From the NCBI GenBank assembly GCA_033485155.1, contig JAWQJJ010000001.1:124001-188000 (forward strand): a stretch of DNA of 64,000 nucleotides. The letters are read 5' to 3'. This DNA comes from Methanomassiliicoccus sp. Lineage in GTDB: Archaea > Thermoplasmatota > Thermoplasmata > Methanomassiliicoccales > Methanomassiliicoccaceae. Below, one piece after another: positions 54,132 through 63,065 of the stretch. Position 1 is the first letter of the stretch; each line of letters opens with the position of its first letter. Under the pieces are notes generated by a model. That model saw nothing but the letters and a program-made list of their open reading frames with translations. It was not told the DNA's origin and made no database searches. Position numbers and translations under genes: made by a program.

Positions 54132-54443
54132 ATGGTCAGTGCAAGAATCGCCTGCTGGAAGTTCAAGCCGGGAATGAGGAACGAAGGGGTAAAGAGAATG
54201 AACACCCACCTCGATGAGCTGAAAGCCCAGAACGGTTTCACGGGGGTTATTTCCCTGCTATCGGTGAAGAGTCCAGATAGGGTAACGGTCATCAGCTTCT
54301 GGAACTCCTCGGAGGCCATGGGAGCCAATCAGGACGGCCTTTTCCAGAAGATCAGCGGCGAGCTCACGGATATTTTGGTCGGACCGCCCCAGGTCGCCAA
54401 CCAGACCGTCGGTATCGCGGAGATGGCGAAGATATATGCCTGA
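54132..54443 (+). CDS. ABM-type dimeric alpha/beta-barrel protein
   Basis: 103 residues from ATG 54132. Antibiotic-biosynthesis-monooxygenase-like fold: ARIACWKFKPGMRNEG, VISLLSVKSPDRVTVISFWNSSEAMGA. Activity unknown. Confidence 0.6.
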   Translation: MVSARIACWKFKPGMRNEGVKRMNTHLDELKAQNGFTGVISLLSVKSPDRVTVISFWNSSEAMGANQDGLFQKISGELTDILVGPPQVANQTVGIAEMAKIYA

Positions 54444-54581
54444 CACCTCTGCCTTGAACAGGGCCTCGGTGGACTGTGAGCGAAGGATCGGTATCGATGC
54501 CTTTGACCGTCTACGAGCAACGATGCCAGCCGGTGCTTCGCATGATCCTTGGTAGACGATGGCCGGTTGAGGTCCAAGGTC

Positions 54582-54932
54582 TCATAACAGTCCTCTGTCC
54601 GCGCTCAGGTGGAGGACTATCCCCTCAGAGTCCATATGGGTGACCGTGAAGTCGACCCCGCTCACGGTCAAGGTCTCGTTCCATATGATGACGGAGAAGT
54701 ACTCCTGCCCGCCCACCACTATGGTCAGGCCATAATAATATTCATCGCCCTGTTCGAGGATGAGGTCAAACTCCTTATCGCCGATCCTGGTGGTCAACGG
54801 GTGAGATCCATCATTAAAGTCTAAGCGCACATCCTTCTCTTCCACCTGCTTTTGTGACAGAAGCATGGCGAGCACCACCGTAGAGATCAAAATCGCCGCA
54901 ATCATGATCGCGATCGTCCGCCTTTGGACCAT
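54582..54932 (-). CDS. Small membrane-anchored protein, unknown
   Basis: 116 residues from the ATG at 54932 (MVQRRTIAIM). One N-terminal helix (IAIMIAAILISTVVLAMLL) and an exported beta-rich domain. Upstream in-frame ATG at 55055 would add a Cys/Asn-rich segment without coding character. Confidence 0.55.
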   Translation of the reverse strand: MVQRRTIAIMIAAILISTVVLAMLLSQKQVEEKDVRLDFNDGSHPLTTRIGDKEFDLILEQGDEYYYGLTIVVGGQEYFSVIIWNETLTVSGVDFTVTHMDSEGIVLHLSADRGLL

Positions 54933-55093
54933 AGTGAGACATGTCCGCTCCTGAATATAAGGTGGGGGGATTTGGTACGTTACGTTCAGTCCGTTGCAAT
55001 TACCGCCGTTCACAGTAGAATCAAATGAAACCAAGTTTTCGGCAGGAGCTCCCATTGAAGATCAATTACTAGGTTCCGCTCAATGAAAATCCA

Positions 55094-55127
55094 CACAATC
55101 TGGAAATGTTTAAAGGTGGGCCCGGTC
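55094..55127. repeat. Left direct repeat (possible attL) of the island
   Basis: Aligns without gaps to 59954-59987 at 28 of 34 positions, with a perfect 12-base core GTGGGCCCGGTC (55116-55127). That core equals the last ten bases of tRNA-Met plus the base after it and one more, as expected of a displaced tRNA 3' end. Confidence 0.65.
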
Positions 55128-55458
55128 AAATTCTGTCAATGCCTATCCAGGTGGTCTTGTTCGGGGGTCAATAACGGCACATCATACAGTGAGCGATCTA
55201 ATAGGCGGAACCCTCTTTTTCTTAATTTGATGGGTTAAGCCGAGATCAAACACTCATGAGCAAGATGAAGGAGAATGGACTTCGATTACCAGGCAACGCC
55301 ACAGGTTAGTTGCCGATTGGGTTCGTTATTCGCTTAGGATGTCCTTTAATTTGTAAAATCCACATAAAATGGTGCCGTGTTAAATCCATGACTTAAACGT
55401 GGTAATGGATACCAATCAAGTAATAGGGTTCCGATCAGTCAATTGAACGATGAATTAG

Positions 55459-56160
55459 CTATGTCGTCAATTTATAGACGAAATATACCCACCCTTTTCT
55501 GCTCTGTTTCATCACTTGCCTTCGTCTGAACCCGTTCTTACTAATCAGATGCCTAAAGAATACTATATCTCCAGAAGTCCCGAAATGCACCAAAACTCTT
55601 CCGTCGTCTCTCAGGTACTCTTTCACATTTTCGAAAAAATGGATCATAGTGCCATAACATGGGTCCGCGCTGCACATCTCCCAATAATCCCGAGGTTCAG
55701 TCCATCGGAACGGAGGGTCGAAAGTGATCAGATCGAACCGTCCCTTGACGTTTTCGAACAAGTTGCTTTTAATCACCTTAACCCGTGAAGACAGATGGTT
55801 CGATAGGACATTTTGCTGGGCACACTTTACCGCAAATGGGTTCACGTCTACAGCGAAGACGTTTATTGATTTGGTAGCTGCCATCACAGCCTGAACGCCG
55901 CACCCCGTGCCCACGTCCAGTACTCGGTCCCCTACCTTCACATCATTTATCGCCGCTTTGGCGAGTAGGTTGTACTCGTAGGGAACAGGGGCGAAAACGC
56001 TGGACGGCATCACGAACTTCATACCTCGAATGATCGTCGAGGTAGGTTTTCTCTCCGTTGAGTGTTCAAGACACACCTTGTCCTGCCACTCAAGCCTACG
56101 TTTGACTTCTACTTCAGAAATCATAGGTTGGTATGACAAGACAACACTTTGGCTCTTCAA
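55459..56160 (-). CDS. Class I SAM-dependent methyltransferase (MTS/PrmC-like)
   Basis: 233 residues. Motif I VLDVGTGCGVQAVMAA, VFAVDVNPFAVKCAQ, and the catalytic-type FDPPFRW in place of NPPY. The N-terminus (VFAPVPYEYNLLAKAAI) resembles the opening of HemK/Mtase-small proteins. Target unknown (protein Gln, RNA or DNA). Lower GC than its neighbours outside the island. Confidence 0.78.
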   Translation of the reverse strand: MKSQSVVLSYQPMISEVEVKRRLEWQDKVCLEHSTERKPTSTIIRGMKFVMPSSVFAPVPYEYNLLAKAAINDVKVGDRVLDVGTGCGVQAVMAATKSINVFAVDVNPFAVKCAQQNVLSNHLSSRVKVIKSNLFENVKGRFDLITFDPPFRWTEPRDYWEMCSADPCYGTMIHFFENVKEYLRDDGRVLVHFGTSGDIVFFRHLISKNGFRRRQVMKQSRKGWVYFVYKLTT

Positions 56161-56303
56161 ATCAATATTTTCTTGAATCCGATAACGCTAATGAATAAAT
56201 AAAAATGGTGATGGCCTGAGGAAAAGGTTCACGATGACAAGAAGGTGTTAACCAGATTCTGGAGAGACAAAGCAACCCTTATCGAACGGTTGACGCTAAG
56301 ACT

Positions 56304-56612
56304 GTGGATGCTATGCTTCATAATCAAGCAGGGTTCTGCCGGCATACAACTCAAGGACGTGTGGAAAAACAGTATGACTGGCTGAGCAAGAATGTCAGGA
56401 ACGCATCCGCACTAGATGCAATTCCCTATGGTGACAGGGCAGCCATCAGGACGCTTGGCGATATCGCATCTGGTTTGTCAGAAAGTATCCCAATGGTCTA
56501 AAAGGGCAATGCCATAGCCTGGATGATATTCCATCCGACTGGTGGCCTAAACCTGAGTATGGAGAGCCTGATGAAAATAGCAGAGACACAAGCAGCAAAT
56601 TGCCTTGATACC
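56304..56612 (+). pseudogene. Probable degraded coding sequence, unknown
   Basis: 56304-56501 encodes DYDWLSKN-like text (EKQYDWLSKNVRNASALD) and the following +1-shifted frame from about 56445 gives YRIWFVRKYPNGLKGQCHSL and DDIPSDWWPKPEYGEPD before a stop at 56608. The two parts read as one protein broken by a frameshift. Family not recognised. The rest of 56161-56872 shows nothing else I can name. Confidence 0.35.
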
Positions 56613-56815
56613 AATAACAATCTAGTCTTAATGGCCCGTTCCCTGAAATTTTCCAGAAAGTGCGGGTTCCTGATCCAGTATCCTCGATTTCAATCTTAAT
56701 TTGCGGAAAAATGCACCGGAGCTTCAAACTCTTTCTTTTTCATTATTTTTCTCTATGGTTCAGGTTTCAAAATAGGACGAACAAGAAGGTTTACTCGTTG
56801 GATACTATTTAGTAA

Positions 56816-56828
56816 TCTATATATAAAT
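56816..56828 (+). promoter_or_regulatory. TATA box for the BspA-like gene
   Basis: AT-rich run CTATATATAAATT, about 45-57 bases before the ATG. A purine-rich GGGGGAAG lies 8-15 bases before the ATG as a possible ribosome site. Confidence 0.5.
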
Positions 56829-56872
56829 TATACATTATACAATCTAACAACTTTACGTGGGGGAAGTAAGTC

Positions 56873-58717
56873 ATGTACTGCAAGTTGTTATCCATACTGC
56901 TCACCTTACTGTGCATATCAATCACCTATGCTTCATTCATTGAAACCGTATCGGCCGAAAGTGGTGGAGATTTTCGGTATGCGCTCATCGACAATGGGGA
57001 CGCGGTGGAGATAACAGGTTATCTAGGACCTGGCGGAGCGGTGGTCATACCCTCTGCGATCGATGGTAAACCTGTTAGGAGTATAGGTGAGAAGGCTTTC
57101 TCTGGTAGCTCGCTAATCTCGCTCGTGATTTACGATTGCAACATAACTGTAGGAAACTGCACTTTCTCTGATAGCAACTCATTGCAATATGTCACTATTC
57201 AGAATAGCGCTGTGACCTTTGGGAATTTTACATTCTCTTCGTGTTCCTCCCTTATATCGGTCAGCATACAGAAAAGCGAAGTCAATCTCGGAGACTGGAC
57301 CTTCGTCGATTGTGAGTCCCTGGTTTCCATGAGCATGATGAACAGCAAGATACACATCGGCCTGTGTGATTTCCAATTTTGCACCTCCCTAGCTTCGATA
57401 ACAATCCCGGAGAGCGTCACCAGCCTTGGTGAGGGTGCCTTTTCGTGGTGTAGCTCTCTAAAATCAATCACCATCCCCGCCAACGTTACCAATATTGGAC
57501 CAGGTGCTCTCTCAGGATGTAGCGCGCTTGATTCAATATCAGTCGATCCAGATAATCAATACTACGCTAGTGTGGATGGTGTTCTTTATGATAAAACATT
57601 AACAAAACTAATCCAATACCCATCAGGTAAGAAGGGCGACTTTGTAATTCCCAGCAATGTCACATTTATTGTCGATCAAGCGTTACGCGGTAGCACGGGC
57701 TTGACCTCTGTGACCATCCCCTCTTCTTTAACTGCCATAAATGACTTCGAATTTTCTGATTGTACATCTCTAACTTCGATTGTCATCCCTTCCAGCATTA
57801 CTCACATCGGAGGATGGGCATTCAATCATTGTAGATCTTTGACGTCGATAACCATTCCCGATGGAGTCACCAGCATTAGCGACATGACATTTTGTGATTG
57901 TTCCGCCCTCACCCAATTGACCTTACCGGCCAATGCCACCAGCATAGGGGTTCAATCGTTCTGGGGCTGCTCAGCACTAACATTAATAGAAATCCCAAAC
58001 AGCGTCACCAGCATTGGAAGAGGCGCTTTCGCGGACTGTAGCAATCTCGAATTCATCCTCCTCCCTGAGCATCTTGACATGATTCAGGCCATTACTTTCG
58101 CAGAGTGCACATCTCTCACATCAATCATAATACCAGGCAGCGTTAAGAACATCGCATATTCAGCATTTGGTGGCTGTTCGTCTCTCACCTCAATCATTTT
58201 TGATGGTAATGCACCGGACTGCTGGTCATGGGGGAATAGCTGGGTTGAAGGATGCAGTGATGATTTGACGATCTATTATGGTGAGAATGCAACGGGATTC
58301 AGTACTCCGATGTGGGGCACCGTACCCGCATATCCTGTACCGACCCAAGAATCCCCATCAAATCTTTCAGTTGCCTGTGAAGGTACAGATGCTAAATTAT
58401 CTTGGGAAGCGCCTAGTAGTAAGACTAGTTGCACTATCGAGTACTATATCATCTACCAAGATGGCGTGGATGTAAAACACGTGAGAGGTACATCAGCCAC
58501 CATCACTAACCTTACAACCGGAAGGATGTACTCGTTCTCAGTAGCTGCTCATAACCCATCGGGCAATGGCAATACCACTCAAGCGTTTGAATTATTGATT
58601 GGAGGGGGCACCAAATCAGACATCACAATGCCAGCCACAACCACTACAGTGGTGATTGTAGCACCGCTGGCTGTAGCGTTGCTGGTCATCTTATTGGTAA
58701 TGATAAGGCGGAAATGA
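56873..58717 (+). CDS. BspA-type leucine-rich-repeat surface protein with Fn3 domain
   Basis: 614 residues. Signal peptide (LLSILLTLLCISITYASF), then about 16 LRR_5/BspA repeats of about 23 residues (SLTSITIPDGVTSISDMTFCDCSAL), a fibronectin type III domain (about 500-585) and a C-terminal membrane anchor (VVIVAPLAVALLVILLVMI). Adhesin-like architecture common in host- or sediment-associated microbes. Codon use and GC are unlike the flanking genome, which fits transfer. Confidence 0.88.
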   Translation: MYCKLLSILLTLLCISITYASFIETVSAESGGDFRYALIDNGDAVEITGYLGPGGAVVIPSAIDGKPVRSIGEKAFSGSSLISLVIYDCNITVGNCTFSDSNSLQYVTIQNSAVTFGNFTFSSCSSLISVSIQKSEVNLGDWTFVDCESLVSMSMMNSKIHIGLCDFQFCTSLASITIPESVTSLGEGAFSWCSSLKSITIPANVTNIGPGALSGCSALDSISVDPDNQYYASVDGVLYDKTLTKLIQYPSGKKGDFVIPSNVTFIVDQALRGSTGLTSVTIPSSLTAINDFEFSDCTSLTSIVIPSSITHIGGWAFNHCRSLTSITIPDGVTSISDMTFCDCSALTQLTLPANATSIGVQSFWGCSALTLIEIPNSVTSIGRGAFADCSNLEFILLPEHLDMIQAITFAECTSLTSIIIPGSVKNIAYSAFGGCSSLTSIIFDGNAPDCWSWGNSWVEGCSDDLTIYYGENATGFSTPMWGTVPAYPVPTQESPSNLSVACEGTDAKLSWEAPSSKTSCTIEYYIIYQDGVDVKHVRGTSATITNLTTGRMYSFSVAAHNPSGNGNTTQAFELLIGGGTKSDITMPATTTTVVIVAPLAVALLVILLVMIRRK

Positions 58718-59352
58718 TTGGATTGTTTATCTGATTTAACGGGGGACCGGTCGGATTTGATTCGATACCGAGCCAGATAGATAATAATTTCAATAACGAG
58801 GAATCGTGCATTGATGCCTGCCGGACAAACCTCTTCAAATTTCTTTTTTCTAAATACTACCAACATCACCAATTTATTAAGCCGCTATGTTTCGCCCAGT
58901 AACAATCGCCTTCGCTCGGCCATCTTGTAGCCAGCGCCTACTATCAGTTAAGGGATTTACATCGGACTTAATGCCTATCGGTTCTCTCCCTCATGCCACA
59001 AGATTCGACCCTCTTTCAGAGAGGTATAAGGCCTTAAGGAGGATTTCTATCAAGAACTGGGTAATAATATCGATATCCTCTTCTATAGCGTCAATAGCTA
59101 CAAGAACTATCTAAAAGATTAAAAGGTCCAGGGAAAGAAGAACCATCTGGTTATGCCGATGCCACGGTTTCTTTGGGTGTTAAGGATATTCGAGGATGGA
59201 AAGCCTACCCACGACATAGTATACGATGCGACTGCCCCCTCCCGAGACATATTGTGTGAAATCACCTACACTTAGCTGGTCAAAACCAAGCTGGGCAGTT
59301 CAAGGCACCATCGGCCTCATAATTCAATCCAATGGCATTAATATTTTAGTTC
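58718..59352. other. AT-rich stretch with coding relics
   Basis: Broken open frames such as DFYQELGNNIDILFYSVN (plus strand, about 59041-59112) and LRIFEDGKPTHDIVYDATAP (59154-59274), without starts or family. Probably remnants of genes of the island; no intact gene supported. Confidence 0.3.
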
Positions 59353-59887
59353 ATGTCACAATCCTCCGCCTGCATTCCGTCTGACCGGGACACCTTCCGC
59401 TTCTTCGGATGCGATAACGGCGTTCTTACGGCCATGTATGAGTACGAGGAGGCGGTGAAAGAAGGCTTCCAGCCTGACGAACTCAAGTTTGAGGGCACCG
59501 ATCTGGAGCGCAAAGTGGCGGTCAAGGGCACTCAGAGGCATCGTCCGGGAGTTCATGGACCACCGTCTGATGAACGCTACCGGCACATTGCCGGCGAAGA
59601 CCATCATCTTCACTATGGCCAAGGGCCATATCAAGAGTCATTGGGAAGCGTTCGAACACTTGTACCTGCAGTACCGTGGGGAACTGGCCCGCATGATCGT
59701 GTCCGAGGACTCCCGGGCGACCGACCTCCTGCATGCTTACGAGCACGAATCGATGCCCCGTATCTCCATCTCCATGGACATGCTGGACACCGGCATCGAT
59801 GTGCCGGAGGTGTGTAACTTCGTCTTCGCCAAGCCGGTGTTCTCTAAGATCGAGGGATCGAGCGCTTCGTCGCCGGACGGCAGCTAG
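59353..59887 (+). pseudogene. hsdR: Frameshifted fragment of type I restriction enzyme R subunit (HsdR)
   Basis: Frame 1 (59353 on) gives MYEYEEAVKEGFQPDELKFE; a +1 shift near 59525-59540 continues as GIVREFMDHRLM, then TIIFTMAKGHIKSHWEAFEH, ARMIVSEDSRATDLLHAYEH and ISMDMLDTGIDVPEVCNFVF, which is the second RecA-like helicase part of HsdR proteins. Motif I (Walker A), nuclease and C-terminal parts are missing, so it is a dead fragment. Confidence 0.72.
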
Positions 59888-59953
59888 AGGGCGTTTGGAA
59901 GGAGCGCCCGGTGGCAACGTATCACGAGACCCCCGTTATTGACAAAAAATATC

Positions 59954-59987
59954 CACCATCTGGATATGCATAGAAGTGGGCCCGGTC
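59954..59987. repeat. Right direct repeat (possible attR), overlapping the tRNA-Met 3' end
   Basis: Partner of 55094-55127. The perfect 12-base core is 59976-59987 and includes the discriminator and 3' acceptor strand of tRNA-Met. Confidence 0.65.
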
Positions 59988-60075
59988 GGATTTGAACCGA
60001 CGACCATCGGGTATCTCAGGTCCCACAGGGGAACACCTATGAGCCTGACGCTCCACCGGACTAAGCTACGGGCCC
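59977..60075 (-). tRNA. tRNA-Met (elongator, CAT) with a 25-nt intron
   Basis: Acceptor GGGCCCG/CGGGCCC, D stem GCTT/GAGC, T stem GTCGG/CCGAC, discriminator A. Exon 1 is 60075-60038 ending in loop CTCATA; the intron is 60037-60013; exon 2 is 60012-59977. The intron site is 37/38: CTCA pairs with TGAG in the intron as the 4-bp central helix, with bulges TAG and ATA. The anticodon stem TCAGG/CCCGA then has one A-C mismatch (29:41). The alternative (perfect TCAGG/CCTGA stem) would need a 14-base variable loop. Confidence 0.8.
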
Positions 60076-60100
60076 GTGCAATCGAGGTTAAACGACCCCC

Positions 60101-60114
60101 CGAATAAATACTTT
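60101..60114 (-). promoter_or_regulatory. TATA box for tRNA-Met
   Basis: AAAGTATTTATTCG on the minus strand, 26-39 bases upstream of the tRNA 5' end. Confidence 0.65.
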
Positions 60115-60160
60115 GCCAACTTGGAACAGTATCCCAGGTCCTTTGAAAAATCCTCAGGCC

Positions 60161-60166
60161 TATATA
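60161..60166 (+). promoter_or_regulatory. TATA box for msrA
   Basis: TATATA, 32-37 bases upstream of the ATG at 60198. Confidence 0.5.
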
Positions 60167-60197
60167 CTCGCTAGACCTAGATAGCACCGGTGTTCCA

Positions 60198-60674
60198 ATG
60201 GCAGAAGAGAAGGCTACTTTCGGGGCAGGATGTTTCTGGGGGGTGCAGGCGGAGTTCGACAAGGTGGAGGGGGTGCTCTCCACCCAGGTCGGTTTCATGG
60301 GCGGAACCAAGGAAAATCCAAGCTACCGTGACGTGTGCGGTCACCGGACCGGTCATGCCGAGGTCGTGGAGGTGACCTTCGATCCCTCCAAAGTATCCTA
60401 TGATCATCTACTGGATGTGTTCTGGAACATCCATGATCCAACCACTCTGAACCGCCAGGGACCTGATGTCGGCGACCAGTACCGTTCGGCCATCTTCTAC
60501 CACTCGCCGGAGCAGCAGGCTGCGGCCGAGCGCTCCAAAGCCGGGCAGGAGGAGGCAGGAAGGTTCAGGCGCCCAATCGTTACCCAAATCGTGCCAGCGA
60601 CCACCTTCTGGCGGGCCGAGGAGTATCACCAGAAGTACCTGCAGAAGCATGGGGCGGCTTCCTGTCACATCTGA
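60198..60674 (+). CDS. msrA: Peptide methionine-S-sulfoxide reductase A
   Basis: 158 residues. Catalytic segment [12 protein letters not shown] with the active cysteine, [27 protein letters not shown], and EEYHQKYL near the end, all MsrA hallmarks. Repairs oxidised methionine with thioredoxin. Starts the small cluster 60198-62995. Confidence 0.95.
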   Translation: MAEEKATFGAGCFWGVQAEFDKVEGVLSTQVGFMGGTKENPSYRDVCGHRTGHAEVVEVTFDPSKVSYDHLLDVFWNIHDPTTLNRQGPDVGDQYRSAIFYHSPEQQAAAERSKAGQEEAGRFRRPIVTQIVPATTFWRAEEYHQKYLQKHGAASCHI

Positions 60675-60734
60675 ACCAGCCCCTCTCGCGGGCCATGGTG
60701 CCTTGGTAAATCTCCTGTTCGAATAAGAGGGCAA

Positions 60735-61283
60735 ATGACCGAAGTCATCGACTATGAGGTGGTACGGACCTTTGACCAGGTGGAGATCCGAAGGTATCCG
60801 TCGATCCTCCTGGCCACCGTTAGGGGTCAGTCTGACGACTCGGCGTTCTCTATCCTCTTCGACTATATTTCCGGTAACAACCGGTCGGGGGAGAACATGT
60901 CCATGACCGCTCCGGTGGTATCCACAAGGTCGGGCACAAGGATGGGCATGACCGCTCCGGTGATAAGCGACGAGTCCACCTTCTCCTTCGTCCTTCCATT
61001 GCGGTTCGACCTGAGGACAGCTCCCCGTCCGGCCGATGCCCGGATCGAACTGGTATCGGTCCCGCCCCGTCATGTCGCTGTCCTACGGTTCAGCGGACGG
61101 GCCCACCTGCGAGAGATAATGGAGAAAGAGCGCGAGCTCCTAGATTGGCTGAACAGGCGTGCCATCAGGGTCAAGGGCCCCCCGTTCCTCATGCGCTACA
61201 ACAGCCCCTTTGCTCCCGGATTCATGCGTCGCAACGAGATCGGTGCGGAGATCTTCGACGAGGACATCAGCGGGGTGGTATGA
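60735..61283 (+). CDS. SOUL-family heme-binding protein
   Basis: 182 residues. SOUL features: YEVVRTFDQVEIRRYPSILLATV, MSMTAPVVSTRSG, MRYNSPFAPGFMRRNEI. Family members bind heme or porphyrin. Its TGA overlaps the next ATG, so it is in an operon with 61280-62269. Confidence 0.9.
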   Translation: MTEVIDYEVVRTFDQVEIRRYPSILLATVRGQSDDSAFSILFDYISGNNRSGENMSMTAPVVSTRSGTRMGMTAPVISDESTFSFVLPLRFDLRTAPRPADARIELVSVPPRHVAVLRFSGRAHLREIMEKERELLDWLNRRAIRVKGPPFLMRYNSPFAPGFMRRNEIGAEIFDEDISGVV

Positions 61284-62269
61284 TGGCCTCGCCCAGATCG
61301 TTCCCCCGGCCCCGCCTGGGGATCAGCCGGTGCATCGAGTTCGATCACTGCCGCTACAACGGCGATATGATCTCCTCGGAGTTCGTCCGCCGCCTCATGG
61401 ATCACGCCGACCTCGTACCGGTCTGCCCGGAGGTGGCCATAGAGCTGGGGGTGCCCCGGGATCCCATCCGCATCGTCCTCCGGGGCGGGGAGAGGCATCT
61501 TGTCCAGCCATCCACTGGACGGGATCTCACCTCGCCCATGGCCTCCTTCACCACGGAGTTCCTGGACCGTCTGGGAGTAGTGGACGGTTTCATCCTTAAG
61601 AGCCGCTCTCCGTCCTGCGGGGCGCGGGACGTGCGGGCCTACCCGGATCGCCAGGGGGCGGTGCCCCAGGACCGCGGTGCAGGCATGTTCGGGCAGGAGG
61701 TCCTCCGCCGCCTGGACGGCCTCGCGGTGGAGGACGAGGCCCGGCTGCGTAACATCAAGCTCGGCGAGCACTTCCTGACTCGGGCATTCACCCTTCGCTC
61801 CTTCCGAGAACTGAACGACGAGAGCGAAATGTCCGATCTCATCGATTTTCACTCCCGCCACAAGCTCCTCCTGATGATGTACAACCAGACCGAGCTTCGC
61901 CGTCTCGGCAGGGTGGTGGCCAACCGCTCCGGCAACGAGATGGGCTCCCTTCTGGACGAATACCGAGATCATCTGCGGAAGGCCTTGACGAGGCCGCCAG
62001 GGTGCACCAGCCCGATCAATGTCCTCAGCCACGCCTTCGGATATGTCTCCGAGCGGCTGAGGAAGGATGAGAGGGACCTGTTCCTCCAGAACTTGGACAT
62101 GTATCGCGAGGCCAGGGTCCCCCTCAGCGTGTGTCTCAGCCTCATGCGATCCTACATCATTCGCTTTGACGTCGAGTATCTCGCTGCCCAGGCGTTCTTC
62201 GAGCCCTTTCCCCCCGGAATACTCTCGGTAGGGGTCACCGACTCCTGCGAGTGGCGGGAGATGGCCTGA
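61280..62269 (+). CDS. DUF523/DUF1722 fusion protein
   Basis: 329 residues from ATG 61280. N-terminal DUF523 part (GISRCIEFDHCRYNGDM, VPVCPEVAIELGVPRDPI, LKSRSPSCGARDV, with conserved cysteines) and C-terminal DUF1722 (YbgA-like) part (FHSRHKLLLMMYNQTELRRLGRVVANR, VPLSVCLSLMRSYIIRF). Common in bacteria and archaea; proposed thiouridine-related role for DUF523 in other lineages, not shown here. Confidence 0.88.
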   Translation: MMASPRSFPRPRLGISRCIEFDHCRYNGDMISSEFVRRLMDHADLVPVCPEVAIELGVPRDPIRIVLRGGERHLVQPSTGRDLTSPMASFTTEFLDRLGVVDGFILKSRSPSCGARDVRAYPDRQGAVPQDRGAGMFGQEVLRRLDGLAVEDEARLRNIKLGEHFLTRAFTLRSFRELNDESEMSDLIDFHSRHKLLLMMYNQTELRRLGRVVANRSGNEMGSLLDEYRDHLRKALTRPPGCTSPINVLSHAFGYVSERLRKDERDLFLQNLDMYREARVPLSVCLSLMRSYIIRFDVEYLAAQAFFEPFPPGILSVGVTDSCEWREMA

Positions 62270-62374
62270 CCCCCCTACCCGAAAGCTGGATGGGGGAGGC
62301 ACGATTATGCGGAAGAAAGGTTATGGCCGCGGACCTCCATGTCCTAAAGGCCGCCTGGCCGGCGGTGACCGACG

Positions 62375-62995
62375 GTGCAAAGCATGTCGACCAACGCAGA
62401 TCTGCAAAAGCTGTGCCAGCTGGCCGTATCTAAGGGGGCCAGCGCCGCCAAGCCCATGAGCGCACGCGGAGTGATTATTGACCCACGGGTGAGACTCAAG
62501 TGCATGGTGCCGACCTGCAACAACTATGGTTGGAACCTGATGTGCCCGCCCAATGTCATGCCCATCGACCAGTTCATCGAAGTTCTCAGGCAATACGACC
62601 ATGCCCTTCTCATCCAGTATCCCATCCCTCTGGACCGGGAGCTGATCAAGGCACAGGAAGGCAGAAGGCTGGAGCACATCATGGAGAAGGGAGACTACGC
62701 GGAGAGGTTGAACAGGAGCGAGGTCGAGTTCACCGAACTCCTCGGCGAGGTGGAGAAGGAGGCCTTGGCCATGGGCCATAGGTTCGCCACCGCGCTCTCC
62801 GGGGGGGCCTGCCATTTGTGCCATGAATGCGTGGGCCAGAGATCCGGGGAGAAGTGTCGCCATCCCTTCCGGTCCCGCCCCTCCATGGAGGCCATGAGCA
62901 TTGACGTCCTGCTCACGGCCCAGAACGCCGGCCTGCCCTTCGAGATGCCTCCTCGTGACCGACCAGTGTGGAACGGCCTGGTGCTCGTAGACTGA
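62375..62995 (+). CDS. DUF2284 metal-binding protein
   Basis: 206 residues. Cysteine motifs CMVPTCNNYGWNLMCPPN and CHLCHECVGQRSGEKCRHPFRSRPSMEAMSIDV match the DUF2284 family, likely Fe-S or zinc. Function unknown. Ends 70 bases before tRNA-Asn's 3' end. Confidence 0.88.
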   Translation: MQSMSTNADLQKLCQLAVSKGASAAKPMSARGVIIDPRVRLKCMVPTCNNYGWNLMCPPNVMPIDQFIEVLRQYDHALLIQYPIPLDRELIKAQEGRRLEHIMEKGDYAERLNRSEVEFTELLGEVEKEALAMGHRFATALSGGACHLCHECVGQRSGEKCRHPFRSRPSMEAMSIDVLLTAQNAGLPFEMPPRDRPVWNGLVLVD

Positions 62996-63065
62996 GCGGC
63001 GCACCGGGTGAACAGCCGGTGTGGCGGAACGCCCTTGCGGTCAATGATGATAGAAGAAAAGTGAG

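Larger units (their letters stand above)
55128..59953. mobile_element. Decayed tRNA-Met-associated integrated element
   Basis: The DNA between the two direct repeats is visibly AT-richer than the rest and contains foreign-type genes: a class I methyltransferase, a BspA-like surface protein, and fragments of a type I restriction subunit. No integrase, replication gene or terminal inverted repeat is seen, so it cannot move by itself now. 55128-55458 holds no gene that I can support. Confidence 0.55.

Noticed and set aside
54933-55055. N-terminal extension of the small anchored protein (start at 55055)
   Set aside because: Lies upstream of a clean signal-like start and reads as low-quality text; start at 54932 is preferred.
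55128-55458. Integrase gene at the left end of the island
   Set aside because: Only short open frames without tyrosine-recombinase motifs were found; nothing to support an integrase.
56873-58717. Repetitive DNA of the BspA-like gene as a separate satellite repeat
   Set aside because: The periodicity follows the 23-residue protein repeat and keeps the frame, so it is coding.
58887-59114. 75-codon ORF after the BspA-like gene
   Set aside because: No coding character throughout; it crosses the relic text in a different frame and has no similarity I can name.
55128-59953. CRISPR array in the AT-rich island
   Set aside because: No regularly spaced repeats were found; the repeated text is the leucine-rich protein code only.
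59977-60075. tRNA-Met with a perfect TCAGG/CCTGA anticodon stem and 16-nt intron
   Set aside because: It leaves a 14-base variable loop and no proper bulge-helix-bulge; the 25-nt intron fold gives a normal 5-base variable loop.
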